This document shows positions 45,226 through 52,823 of a DNA stretch of 53,625 nt, in pieces (the first letter of the stretch is position 1; the number at the start of each line of letters is the position of its first letter). The notes below the pieces were generated by a model. That model had not been told where the DNA came from, did no database searches, and saw only the letters and a list, made by a program, of their open reading frames with translations. Made by a program: the position numbers and the translations under genes. Source of the DNA: a virus; IMG/VR virus record IMGVR_UViG_3300002161_000828, positions 1 through 53,625 of that record. One strand, written 5' to 3'.

Positions 45226-45950
45226 TATTTTCCAGTTCTGCTTTTTCAATTTCTGCATCATCGTTTATTGTGACGGATATGCAGGGAAATATTCTGCTGC
45301 AGAAAAATATCGATGATGTTCGCCCTATCGCAAGCATCACCAAGATGTTTGTTGCGCAGCAGAGCGCCTCTCTTGACCAAAATGAAATGATCGAGGTCAC
45401 TAAAGAAGATATAAGAAATGGTGGAAGAACATTTACACCTCTTAAAGCAGGTCAGTTTTATACGCGAAGAGAACTTACTGAATTGTCTTTAGTTTCTTCT
45501 GACAATGCCGCTGCCAAGGCACTTGGGCGTGTTACTGAACTTTCATCGGTTGCAAATGCTACGCTCGTTGAAGGAAGTGGTCTAGATGAATTGAACCAAT
45601 CAACCGCTAGAAAGATTGCTGAAAGCGCAAGAGAACTTTATCGAACAGAACTCGCAAGCATCTCAGTTCGGGATAAAACAACCATAGGCGAAAGAATAAA
45701 CACCAATCCGTTCTTAAACAAAGAGGGCTGGAAGTTCTACCTTTCAAAGACAGGATTTATTAAAAGGGCGGGTGGCTGTCTAGTTACGGTGATGGAAGTC
45801 AACTACAATATGGTAACAATAGTAATTCTAGGATCTCAGAATACTAGAGAACGTTGGAATGACCTAATCAAACTGAGAAAGATGCTGGGAGATACCAACT
45901 TTTATGTGCCAGTAAAAGTGACAAAAGTAGTAAAACAAAGAAAAAAGTAA
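45192..45950 (+). CDS. penicillin-binding-protein-type D,D-peptidase (S11)
   Basis: 252 aa with a GTG start. Signal peptide 1-22 (LFCLIFSSSAFSISA). The three active-site motifs are S48-x-x-K51 (SITK), SDN (about 97-99, LVSSDNAAAK) and KTG (about 190, LSKTGFIKRAGG). Such periplasmic enzymes cut D-Ala-D-Ala or cross-links of peptidoglycan (DacA/PbpG type). It could reshape the host wall during infection and release D-Ala, which the phage DadA could use. The stop lies in the first of three 25-bp repeats. Confidence 0.88.
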   Translation: MFKAIFWLFCLIFSSSAFSISASSFIVTDMQGNILLQKNIDDVRPIASITKMFVAQQSASLDQNEMIEVTKEDIRNGGRTFTPLKAGQFYTRRELTELSLVSSDNAAAKALGRVTELSSVANATLVEGSGLDELNQSTARKIAESARELYRTELASISVRDKTTIGERINTNPFLNKEGWKFYLSKTGFIKRAGGCLVTVMEVNYNMVTIVILGSQNTRERWNDLIKLRKMLGDTNFYVPVKVTKVVKQRKK

Positions 45951-46043
45951 CATAAATGTTACTTAGTAAAAGTAACATAAATGTTACTTAGTAAAAGTAA
46001 CATAAATGTTACTTAGTATTACACCGTGTAACATTAATGATAC
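45946..46043. repeat. three 25-bp direct repeats of a palindrome, plus a fourth degenerate copy
   Basis: AGTAACATAAATGTTACT (8-2-8 palindrome) occurs at 45946-45963, 45971-45988 and 45996-46013 in exact 25-bp steps. TGTAACATTAATGATACA at 46027-46044 is a degenerate fourth site. Regularly spaced palindromes suggest cooperative protein binding or a tandem-hairpin transcript end. Confidence 0.85.
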
Positions 46044-46103
46044 AATTTGTTACAATTTGGCGGTGTACATTTAATCTAGATGGTGTTAAGATATAAAAGT
46101 TGT

Positions 46104-46111
46104 CTAAATAA
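46104..46111 (+). promoter_or_regulatory. late-promoter-like octamer CTAAATAA
   Basis: Lies 26 nt before the 46138 start. Confidence 0.5.
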
Positions 46112-46137
46112 CTAGACACGCTAAAGGAGAAGTGAAA

Positions 46138-46386
46138 ATGGCTGTTGATCGTGGAACTGGTTTCTTTGATTTTGCTTTTATGGGTCAGATTGAAAAGGCC
46201 GCCAATCTTATGGTTGCCAAGGGTATGGCAATTGACCGTGTGAATGCAACTGAAGGTGCCCGCCCCGAAAATGTGCGAAAGGCAATGGCAATGATTATGG
46301 GCTCCAACAGCATCCGCCAGTTGGTGCTTGGAATGGGAAATTTTGCCCTCTCGCACCTTGATCCAAAGTTGAAGGTTATTCGCTAA
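46138..46386 (+). CDS. conserved small phage protein
   Basis: 82 aa from the ATG at 46138, SD AAAGGAGA. Met-rich helical protein with FDFAFMGQIEKAANLMVAKGMAIDRVNATEGARPENVRKAMAMIMG. Similar sequences occur in T4-like phages; function unknown. Ends at a strong terminator. Confidence 0.7.
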   Translation: MAVDRGTGFFDFAFMGQIEKAANLMVAKGMAIDRVNATEGARPENVRKAMAMIMGSNSIRQLVLGMGNFALSHLDPKLKVIR

Positions 46387-46403
46387 TCTTTTAACAATAA
46401 CGA

Positions 46404-46432
46404 AAAGGGCTCTTAAAGAGCCCTTTATTTTT
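46404..46432. terminator. bidirectional terminator between convergent genes
   Basis: AAAGGGCTC / GAGCCCTTT with a 5-nt loop, followed by ATTTTTA on the plus strand and TTTT on the minus strand; it serves both the 46138 gene and the minus-strand glycosyltransferase. Confidence 0.85.
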
Positions 46433-47480
46433 ACTGTGGGATGTAGTTTGTCCAGACAACTTTGCTTGATGTTACGTACTTCTGCAGACCTCTTCGGTTG
46501 TTTTGCACATAGTATGACTTGTTTGACCAGATGGCTTCTAGTGCCTTCAAAGACTTATCTACATTCTGTGGGTCTGCAAATAGTGGATGTACCCAAGGAA
46601 TCTCATTTGAAACAAGTATGGGGCGCCCGACATAGGTAGCATCTGCAGCCACAATGTTAAACGTTTCTGACATTGATACTTGAAGTAGAAGGTCACAATC
46701 TCTTAGGCTCTGCAGAAAGGTACTTCTATCTTCCCATGGATGTTCTACGACTATGTGACCCATTTCCTCAACTGTCTCTTTGACGTTCTTTGAGATAGGT
46801 GACCCGCCACTGTCGAGTCGATTATTGACATGGAATCTTAGTGGCTTTCCAATGGAATCAGCAAATCTACTAGCGATAAAGACCTGCTGAAGGTGATTCT
46901 TAAGTGGTCTAAATGCACCAAAGCATGCAACGTCGATGTGTGACTTTGAAGAGGTATTGAGACCAGAAATAGGGTCAAAATCTGTTGGATATGAATTTGG
47001 TAGGTAGACTACCTGCTGTTCTACTTGCAAAGAGGAAAGACCCAGTCTTTCCGCAAACCACTTCAACTGCTGATGAGCCCTAGGAGCATTTGGTGCAACA
47101 ACAATCCCAAGTCTTAGATATTCTGCAATCCACTCCATTGCAATTCCTTCTGTTGAAAGAAATGGAATCTCAGAGTGGATTCGTACTACCCAGGTGCGAG
47201 TAGAGTGACGTGGAATTGAAATCAATTCAAGCATCTTTGCTGGTGTAACCCACAGCCCCTCAATAAAAACAAAGTTTGGGTTATATGATGTAACTGATGC
47301 ATCAATTGCATTAGAGTCAATTACCATCTCCACAAATGAATCTCGATTATTTTCTACCAGCATTTCGCTGACAAAGTTGGCAGAATTCCACATACCAGTG
47401 GCAATCTGATATGATCCGCTATAACTGGGATCCTGATTGTAATCGTCTCTTCTTTTGAGCAAAAAGATGCTTTTTGACAT
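46431..47480 (-). CDS. GT-B glycosyltransferase (group 1 type)
   Basis: 349 aa using the second ATG (47480), which has GGAG 6 nt before it; a longer start at 47492 has no SD. C-terminal GT-B features: CFGAFRPLKNHLQQVFIASRFA (about 187-208) and the nucleotide-sugar site MSETFNIVAADATYVGRPILVSNEIPW (about 285-311, E in SETFN). Cytoplasmic. Alone on the minus strand with its own TAAATA box; may work with the island upstream or on another target. Confidence 0.8.
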   Translation of the reverse strand: MSKSIFLLKRRDDYNQDPSYSGSYQIATGMWNSANFVSEMLVENNRDSFVEMVIDSNAIDASVTSYNPNFVFIEGLWVTPAKMLELISIPRHSTRTWVVRIHSEIPFLSTEGIAMEWIAEYLRLGIVVAPNAPRAHQQLKWFAERLGLSSLQVEQQVVYLPNSYPTDFDPISGLNTSSKSHIDVACFGAFRPLKNHLQQVFIASRFADSIGKPLRFHVNNRLDSGGSPISKNVKETVEEMGHIVVEHPWEDRSTFLQSLRDCDLLLQVSMSETFNIVAADATYVGRPILVSNEIPWVHPLFADPQNVDKSLKALEAIWSNKSYYVQNNRRGLQKYVTSSKVVWTNYIPQ

Positions 47481-47501
47481 ATGGGTCTCCATTCAACCAA
47501 T

Positions 47502-47509
47502 CTATTTAG
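47502..47509 (-). promoter_or_regulatory. late-promoter-like octamer CTAAATAG (minus strand)
   Basis: Oriented toward the minus-strand glycosyltransferase, 21 nt before its preferred start. Confidence 0.55.
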
Positions 47510-47555
47510 ATTAAGATAAGCAAAAAATGTGTAAAATACATCAAAAGGGATAAAA

Positions 47556-47927
47556 ATGGCAAACTATTTCATATATAGAAATCTAAGAACAAAGGGATTT
47601 AGTGTTAGGTATCGAGGAAAAGTAATTGACCGAGTACAGGAAGCTGTCCTTTTCGGTGTGAAATTTGTGGTAAATGAAAAGGGAAGGCAACGTGTAATTT
47701 CTGAAAATGTAAAAAATGTGCATGCATTTGCAGTTGCACGTGACGTATTGAAGGCAGATATTGATATTTCTGGTCAGCCACTCACCGAAGTAAAGTATAA
47801 TCCTTACAAGAATAATTGTTTTATGTTAGACGGAGAACCAATTTATACGAGTAACTTTGTAGTTCTAAGTGGCGGAAAGTGCCTGACGCGATCCTGCAAA
47901 ATAAATAGTATTTCAGACGGAGAATAA
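47556..47927 (+). CDS. conserved phage protein
   Basis: 123 aa. YFIYRNLRTKGFSVRYRGKVIDRVQEAVLFGVKFVVNEKGRQRVISENVKNVHAF is a family found in many myoviruses (the GRxRV...KNVHA signature). Beta-rich small protein; function unknown. Confidence 0.7.
   Translation: MANYFIYRNLRTKGFSVRYRGKVIDRVQEAVLFGVKFVVNEKGRQRVISENVKNVHAFAVARDVLKADIDISGQPLTEVKYNPYKNNCFMLDGEPIYTSNFVVLSGGKCLTRSCKINSISDGE
47900..47907 (+). promoter_or_regulatory. late-promoter-like octamer AATAAATA
   Basis: Inside the end of the 47556 gene, 22 nt before the 47930 start. Confidence 0.4.
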
Positions 47928-47929
47928 AA

Positions 47930-48163
47930 ATGGATGAAAGAGATAAGAAACTACACCGCGGAATTCAACTTGATGACAAGTTTGCAAAGACCTTAGGCAA
48001 AATGCAGAAAAGCATAATTGACTTGAATTCACTTCTAGAAGATTTTAGGGACTTAGGTCATATTCCAGTCGTGTCACAAGTTTCTCAAGTAAATCAGGCA
48101 TCAAGAGATCTACTTTCAATCTATGACAAGATACAGATTTTGAGGGACCAAAATAAACTATGA
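47930..48163 (+). CDS. small helical phage protein
   Basis: 77 aa, acidic and helical (KTLGKMQKSIIDLNSLLEDFRDLGHIPVVSQVSQVNQASRDLLSIYDKIQ). No recognised family. Next gene overlaps its stop. Confidence 0.6.
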   Translation: MDERDKKLHRGIQLDDKFAKTLGKMQKSIIDLNSLLEDFRDLGHIPVVSQVSQVNQASRDLLSIYDKIQILRDQNKL

Positions 48164-48381
48164 TGCAGTTTTTGGAATGCTCAATTGAGCAGGAAGAAAT
48201 TATTGCCGACCATTTGCTGCTAGAAAAACAACTAGTAATGGTGCCAACTGAGAAGAGCAGAATAGTAAATTTTGTTTCTAAAAAGTATCCCGGCGCCAAA
48301 ATTAAAAGCGTTAACCTTGATATGGAAAATACACGGTGGGAAATAGATGTAGATATTTCTCCTGAACTGTTACATTTATAA
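48160..48381 (+). CDS. small hypothetical protein
   Basis: 73 aa; start overlaps the previous stop (ATGA-type). Mixed helix and strand, ending MENTRWEIDVDISPELLHL. Function unknown. Confidence 0.6.
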   Translation: MMQFLECSIEQEEIIADHLLLEKQLVMVPTEKSRIVNFVSKKYPGAKIKSVNLDMENTRWEIDVDISPELLHL

Positions 48382-48455
48382 CACACTTTTAGTGTACATT
48401 TACCAGCCGCAGTGTATAATACCATCATCTAAACAACTTTCTGTGACTTTCTAAA

Positions 48456-48611
48456 ATGGAAAAGATTACTGTTCGTACTCGTAAGCCGCGTAACCCTTTT
48501 GTTGTTCCTTCTATGCTTAGGAAAGCAGGAGAGCATGACAAGCGGGATACGCGAAAGCGCAAGTTGGCTCAGGTGCGTTGGAAAGAAGCCGGGGAAGAGA
48601 TGTTCCGATGA
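48456..48611 (+). CDS. small basic phage protein
   Basis: 51 aa. RTRKPRNPFVVPSMLRKAGEHDKRDTRKRKLAQVRW matches a small family seen across T4-like phages (RNPFV...FRKAGxHxK). Highly basic, probably nucleic-acid- or ribosome-binding. A TATAAT (48415-48420 region) precedes it; it overlaps the next gene (ATGA). Confidence 0.7.
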   Translation: MEKITVRTRKPRNPFVVPSMLRKAGEHDKRDTRKRKLAQVRWKEAGEEMFR

Positions 48612-49006
48612 AGGGAACTGCTGATTACGTCAAGGATGAATGTCTAGTACTGCTAGACAGGGCGTTTTATGGCAAGTCACTTACCTTTTTTGGTGAGGAT
48701 GGCAATGGAAAGTACGGTCAGTGCGTTTATCCCATTACATGCAGGATCACGTGCTATGACCTTGAGTTTGAGGCTTTTAGCGATGATGCTTGTGAAATTA
48801 TAGCGGTCTTTAGAATTTTTCTAGACAACTATAATTCTGAAGTAACAGGACATGCCATCACTGACATGAACCTGCAGATTAACATAGAGCAGTTGCTAAA
48901 GGAACAAGAAATTGCCAAGGATACACTCACAAATGCAAAATTGAGTTTGCAGGGTAAGGACTATATTTCATTCAATGTGGATGTACAACAACTGCTGGCA
49001 TGGTAA
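48608..49006 (+). CDS. hypothetical protein
   Basis: 132 aa from the ATG at 48608. Beta-rich first half (SLTFFGEDGNGKYGQCVYPITCRITCYDLEFEAF), then a helical end. No family recognised; probably co-transcribed with the CCA enzyme that follows. Confidence 0.6.
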   Translation: MKGTADYVKDECLVLLDRAFYGKSLTFFGEDGNGKYGQCVYPITCRITCYDLEFEAFSDDACEIIAVFRIFLDNYNSEVTGHAITDMNLQINIEQLLKEQEIAKDTLTNAKLSLQGKDYISFNVDVQQLLAW

Positions 49007-49011
49007 TCTGA

Positions 49012-50124
49012 ATGCAGATTTATTTGGTCGGCGGGGCAGTAAGAGACGAAATTCTTGGCATTGAGCCGAAGGATAGAGACTACGTAGTTGTAGGTTCTTC
49101 AGAAGAAGAAATGCTAGCACAAGGATTTGAAAAGGTAGGTCTTTCATTTCCAATTTTTATTCACCCAGAAACATATGAGCAGTATGCTCTCGCACGTACT
49201 GAGGTAAAATCTGGAAAAGGATATTCTGGATTTACTGTAGATGCTGATTCAAAAATTTCACTCGTTGATGACCTTAGACGCAGAGATTTAACTATCAATA
49301 GCATGGCTAAAGACCTCTCTACAGGTGAAGTCATTGATCCATTTGGCGGTAAGAGAGACATTGAAGACAAAGTGCTACGCCACACGTCTAGTGCTTTTTC
49401 AGAAGATGCCCTGCGTGTAATTCGTGTGGCGAATCTGTATGCTAGACTTAGCCAATTTGGTTTTACTATCCATACAAAAACTTTCAAGTTGTGTAAAAAG
49501 ATGGTAAAGCAAAAGATGCTTGACGAACTTCAGTATGTTCGCTTCTGGCTAATACTTGCAAAAACTGTTGAAGAGCCTAATTTCAATATTTTTATCAAGT
49601 GTTTAAAGGATCTTGGTGTTTTTTCGCACTCAAAGTTTTTCTCTGGTCTTATTAAAAAGAAGAGTGATATTCTTCGTCTTGTTGATGTTGCAAGCGCCGT
49701 AAATCAAGTATGTGAATATTACATGGAATCATCAAAGGTAATTTATTTTACCATGTCTATTTGTCCAGAAGACTCAAAGAGTCTGCACACATTTGCATCT
49801 AAGAATCTTCATTCTGCCTTCTGCAAACTGAAGGATGCAAAGAAAATTACTCCTGTCAAACTACTGAATGTACTCTCATCTGCTAGAGCATTTGAGCATA
49901 AAAACTATCACCTAGGTGAATTAATTATGCTGGTAAAGATTCAAGAACTTGCTGGTAATAGTATGTGTGTGAGCAGCACCACCCTTAAGCAAATAAATTC
50001 TGCGCTTCAATCAGTTCCACGAGAACTAGTTGATAATGATGATGGTGAAAAAATAAAAAAGAAAATCAATAAGTATCGCTTGAGCACAATCAAGCATATT
50101 CTAGTCAATCAAGTTAATGTTTAA
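49012..50124 (+). CDS. cca: tRNA nucleotidyltransferase (CCA-adding enzyme)
   Basis: 370 aa class II enzyme, very close to E. coli Cca in the catalytic half: IYLVGGAVRDEILG (3-16), KDRDYVVVGSSEEEML with the catalytic DxD (19-34), SFPIFIHPETYEQYALARTE, DDLRRRDLTINSMAKDL (nucleobase-selecting), HTSSAFSEDALRVIRVA. The C-terminal half diverges and lacks the HD phosphohydrolase domain. It builds or repairs tRNA 3' CCA ends; several tRNA genes here lack an encoded CCA. Confidence 0.95.
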   Translation: MQIYLVGGAVRDEILGIEPKDRDYVVVGSSEEEMLAQGFEKVGLSFPIFIHPETYEQYALARTEVKSGKGYSGFTVDADSKISLVDDLRRRDLTINSMAKDLSTGEVIDPFGGKRDIEDKVLRHTSSAFSEDALRVIRVANLYARLSQFGFTIHTKTFKLCKKMVKQKMLDELQYVRFWLILAKTVEEPNFNIFIKCLKDLGVFSHSKFFSGLIKKKSDILRLVDVASAVNQVCEYYMESSKVIYFTMSICPEDSKSLHTFASKNLHSAFCKLKDAKKITPVKLLNVLSSARAFEHKNYHLGELIMLVKIQELAGNSMCVSSTTLKQINSALQSVPRELVDNDDGEKIKKKINKYRLSTIKHILVNQVNV

Positions 50125-50147
50125 CACCCGTAATAGAAAGGAACTAT

Positions 50148-50342
50148 ATGTCACGCCAATCAAAGAATGCCCGCAACATCGCCCGCCGGAAGGAAATGTC
50201 CAAGATGCGTCAAGGCGGAGGTGCTGGTCCAGCAAAGACCACACCTAAGCATGAAAAGAAGAATGCTTGGTGGCAGAAATTTACAACTTACGGAGCATTT
50301 ATGCGAGGCAACAAGAAGCAGAAAGAGGCTGAAGGCACGTAA
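50148..50342 (+). CDS. small very basic protein
   Basis: 64 aa, SD AAAGGAA. SRQSKNARNIARRKEMSKMRQGGG...KKNAWWQKFTTYGAFMRGNKKQK: strongly basic, disordered with one Trp-Trp patch. Perhaps RNA- or DNA-binding. Confidence 0.65.
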   Translation: MSRQSKNARNIARRKEMSKMRQGGGAGPAKTTPKHEKKNAWWQKFTTYGAFMRGNKKQKEAEGT

Positions 50343-50371
50343 CATAATCCAATAGAGTGCCAAACATTTAA

Positions 50372-50427
50372 TCTGTCTCCGGTCACTCAACCTGTAAATA
50401 AAGCAGGTTGAATATGCTGGAGACAGA
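50372..50427 (+). promoter_or_regulatory. two-tier hairpin sequestering the metacaspase ribosome-binding site
   Basis: Lower stem TCTGTCTCC (50372-50380) with GGAGACAGA (50419-50427), 9 bp, and upper stem TCAACCTG (50387-50394) with CAGGTTGA (50404-50411), 8 bp. The SD GGAG (50419-50422) is entirely inside the lower stem, three bases from the ATG. Confidence 0.8.
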
Positions 50428-50429
50428 AA

Positions 50430-51467
50430 ATGAAAAAGGCACTTTTGGTTGGAATAAACTATGCAGGCACTGGAAATGATCTGCGTGGTTGCATAAATGA
50501 CGTGAATAATGTACAAAATCTTCTATCAAAAGAAGGTTTTGATGAAATTAAAGTCATCCTAGAAAAGGATGCAACTGCTGCTGGAATCAAGAGGGGTCTT
50601 GAATGGCTCGTAACAGGTGCTATTCCGGGAGATGTTATTTTTTTCCACTTCTCTGGTCATGGATCCCAAATGCGCTCAACAGTAGAGCCAGACGGTCTGG
50701 ACGAAATTATCTGTCCTATTGACTTAGATTGGCGTGATAATGTAGTGACAGACGATTACATGAAGCAGGTATTTAATAAAGTGCCAAATGGAGTAAACGT
50801 TACAGTTGTCCTAGATTGCTGCCACTCCGGAAATGCACTAGATCAAGAAGATTCTCTTGAGTTAACGCGTGAAATTACTGCGCCGCTTGTTGAATCTAGT
50901 CAAAAGCAGGGAAATCGATTTCTTCCAATGCCAGAATACATCCAAACTGAAATTACAGAAAATAAACTGCAAGTCAGAGAATTTAAGACATCACGCGACG
51001 TAAATCGTTCTGCTCTTCTAATCTCTGGTTGCCAGTCACACCAAACATCAGCAGATGCATTCATTAATAACCAGTTTCAGGGCGCCGCTACATATTCACT
51101 GTTAAAGTCCCTATCTCTTGGTCTTTCTTCTTATCGTGATGTTGCAACATATATGAATAAGTTTATGGCTGCGAACGGTTTTACACAGCGTCCTCAACTT
51201 GATGGACATCCTTCACTATATGACCAATCATTCTTGAAGCCATGGGGGTTTAACGCAGGTACTCTAACAGAAGCACCTGCGCCTGGAACATGGTCTGCAC
51301 CATCCACTGCTCCCGCACAGATAAGTGATGACGTATCTCCACCACCTGAAGAGCCTGAGCCGGTGCAAAATACATTATTTGATACTGCCGTAAAAAATAA
51401 GAAGTTTATCTACTTTCTGGCTGAAGTATTGTGTGTTCTTGTAATAGCATATCTAATAATTAGATGA
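50430..51467 (+). CDS. membrane-anchored metacaspase
   Basis: 345 aa. Caspase-fold peptidase (C14): catalytic His77 in FHFSGHGSQ and Cys131 in VVLDCCHSG, preceded by GINYAG at residue 8 and the acidic pocket region DGLDEIICPIDLDW. Type I-like without prodomain. After the peptidase domain comes a Pro-rich linker (SPPPEEPEPVQ) and a C-terminal membrane helix (about 326-344, FIYFLAEVLCVLVIAYLII), so it is anchored with the protease domain in the cytoplasm. The SD is hidden in a hairpin. Possible roles: killing infected cells at a set time, processing virion proteins, or blocking host defence. Confidence 0.92.
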   Translation: MKKALLVGINYAGTGNDLRGCINDVNNVQNLLSKEGFDEIKVILEKDATAAGIKRGLEWLVTGAIPGDVIFFHFSGHGSQMRSTVEPDGLDEIICPIDLDWRDNVVTDDYMKQVFNKVPNGVNVTVVLDCCHSGNALDQEDSLELTREITAPLVESSQKQGNRFLPMPEYIQTEITENKLQVREFKTSRDVNRSALLISGCQSHQTSADAFINNQFQGAATYSLLKSLSLGLSSYRDVATYMNKFMAANGFTQRPQLDGHPSLYDQSFLKPWGFNAGTLTEAPAPGTWSAPSTAPAQISDDVSPPPEEPEPVQNTLFDTAVKNKKFIYFLAEVLCVLVIAYLIIR

Positions 51468-51556
51468 TTGCATTTTTTCTGTTTATTCTAGTTTTACTTC
51501 CAGCAGTGTTTTTTTGCTTCTGGAAGATTGTTAAGAAGAACAATCCATACATCTAA
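51464..51556 (+). CDS. 30-aa membrane peptide coupled to metacaspase
   Basis: ATG overlaps the metacaspase stop (ATGA). Encodes MIAFFLFILVLLPAVFFCFW then a basic end KIVKKNNPYI: one membrane helix, N-out/C-in by the positive-inside rule. The overlap argues for translation; size alone would not. Confidence 0.55.
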   Translation: MIAFFLFILVLLPAVFFCFWKIVKKNNPYI

Positions 51557-51617
51557 CCTGTATTTGACGGTGTACTCTCGAGCCTAAAAAGGTTATTATT
51601 TCATCTACGAGGTGAAT

Positions 51618-52028
51618 ATGGCTATCATTTACACACATCAACGCTCTAAAACAAAGAACAAGCCAGGTTGGCAAAAGAAGGCACAAGAATATCAGCAGTG
51701 GCTTAATAATATAAACTCCATGAGTACCAATTTTAGCAGCAAGAATCGTACCAAAGTAGTGAAGGCGCCTGAAAAGACAACATCTTCGGCAGGGGTATCA
51801 AGTGCATTTATCAAGAAATCATTTGATGCATTCAAGGGCGGTGGTACAAAGTCTGTTATTAGACCTGAACATACCTATCGTGAAAATCCTGAGATGCTTG
51901 AGCGCGAATTGCGGGCACGAGATCGTAAGTTCATATCGGCGCCGCTATATAATAAAGGTGGGTCGCAACTTATTACTGAAGAAGCGTTAAAGGATATCCA
52001 AAGCGGTGCGACTCGTCGTAGAAATTGA
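51618..52028 (+). CDS. hypothetical basic protein
   Basis: 136 aa from the ATG at 51618 (SD GAGGTG). Basic and Ser/Lys-rich, with TKNKPGWQKKAQEYQQWL and a C-terminal ERELRARDRKFISAP; no family recognised. A ACATACCTATCGTGAAAATCC stretch shows nothing unusual. May be a late structural accessory protein. Confidence 0.6.
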   Translation: MAIIYTHQRSKTKNKPGWQKKAQEYQQWLNNINSMSTNFSSKNRTKVVKAPEKTTSSAGVSSAFIKKSFDAFKGGGTKSVIRPEHTYRENPEMLERELRARDRKFISAPLYNKGGSQLITEEALKDIQSGATRRRN

Positions 52029-52040
52029 TGAAAGATGCTC

Positions 52041-52238
52041 ATGAAAGTTATTAGACGCTGCTTAAAAACTGGTAGCATAAATGCACGGGAAATAGCCGTG
52101 ACTCGGCAGCAACTCGCTGCATGGAACATGGGAGCAGACTTAGCCAAACTTGCCCCAGACCTCACAGAAGAAGAGGTAAAGTTTATTGATACTGGTGAAT
52201 ATCCTGAAAAGTGGATGCAGGAATTTTCTGAAAATTAA
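52041..52238 (+). CDS. small phage protein
   Basis: 65 aa from the ATG at 52041 (an ATG at 52035 is also in frame). The pattern MKVIRRCLKTGSINAREIAVTRQQLAAWNMGADL...LTEEEVKFIDTGEYPEKW is recognisable in T4-like phages. Helix-rich; function unknown. Confidence 0.65.
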   Translation: MKVIRRCLKTGSINAREIAVTRQQLAAWNMGADLAKLAPDLTEEEVKFIDTGEYPEKWMQEFSEN

Positions 52239-52248
52239 TATATAAGAT

Positions 52249-52303
52249 TTGAAGATGCCATACGGGTCTTCAATTTAGTGGGTTGCCGTTAGGAACCCTT
52301 TTT
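52249..52303 (+). terminator. hairpin pair and terminator before hsp20
   Basis: TTGAAGA/TCTTCAA (52249-52273) then GGGTT/AACCC (52280-52298) followed by TTTTT. Confidence 0.6.
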
Positions 52304-52333
52304 ATCAACTTGCTTCTATTGAAGGAGATGACT

Positions 52334-52780
52334 ATGAACCGTGTTGCTTTTTACAAGCCCCTTGAAACTTCTTTCCTAGGTTTTGACCGCCTTTTCAGCG
52401 ATATTGAAAGGCTGCTTGAAACCAACCATTCCACGCACCAAGTAAATGGATTTCCTCCATTTAACCTATTCAAGGAAAAGGATGGATATACCATCGAAAT
52501 AGCTCTTGCAGGTTATCGAAAGGAAGACATTAAGATCTCCCATGATCGTAAGAATAATGTTCTATCAATTTCTTCCGAAGGTAGTCAAGAAGACTATCCG
52601 CAGCCTGATGGTCGTGAACTCGTAAGAATTGGAATTGCGAAGCGCTCATTCATCCGAAACTTTACTGTAGCAGACAATGTTGTGGTAAAATCAGCAGAAA
52701 TGCAAGATGGGCTTTTGTCTATTGCGCTTGAGGTGGTTGAACGTGAAGAGGATAAGCCTCTTCTGATTTCAGTCAAGTAA
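52334..52780 (+). CDS. Hsp20 small heat-shock protein
   Basis: 148 aa, typical sHSP length, from the ATG at 52334 (SD AAGGAG). The alpha-crystallin domain runs about 42-130: PPFNLFKEKDGYTIEIALAGYRKEDIKISHD, and the conserved region IAKRSFIRNFTVADNVVVKSAEMQDGLLSIAL. C-terminal LLIS resembles the I-x-I anchor. It keeps unfolded proteins soluble during infection; T4-like cyanophages carry homologues. Confidence 0.95.
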   Translation: MNRVAFYKPLETSFLGFDRLFSDIERLLETNHSTHQVNGFPPFNLFKEKDGYTIEIALAGYRKEDIKISHDRKNNVLSISSEGSQEDYPQPDGRELVRIGIAKRSFIRNFTVADNVVVKSAEMQDGLLSIALEVVEREEDKPLLISVK

Positions 52781-52794
52781 GGCTTTAAACACAC

Positions 52795-52815
52795 GGGAGG
52801 GGATAATCCCCTCCC
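52795..52815 (+). terminator. GC-rich hairpin after hsp20
   Basis: GGGAGGGGA / TCCCCTCCC, 9 bp with a 3-nt loop; no T run. Confidence 0.6.
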
Positions 52816-52823
52816 ATTGAGAA

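Noticed and set aside
45946-46044. CRISPR array
   Set aside because: The spacers would be only 7 nt and identical; no cas genes are near. It is a tandem palindrome.
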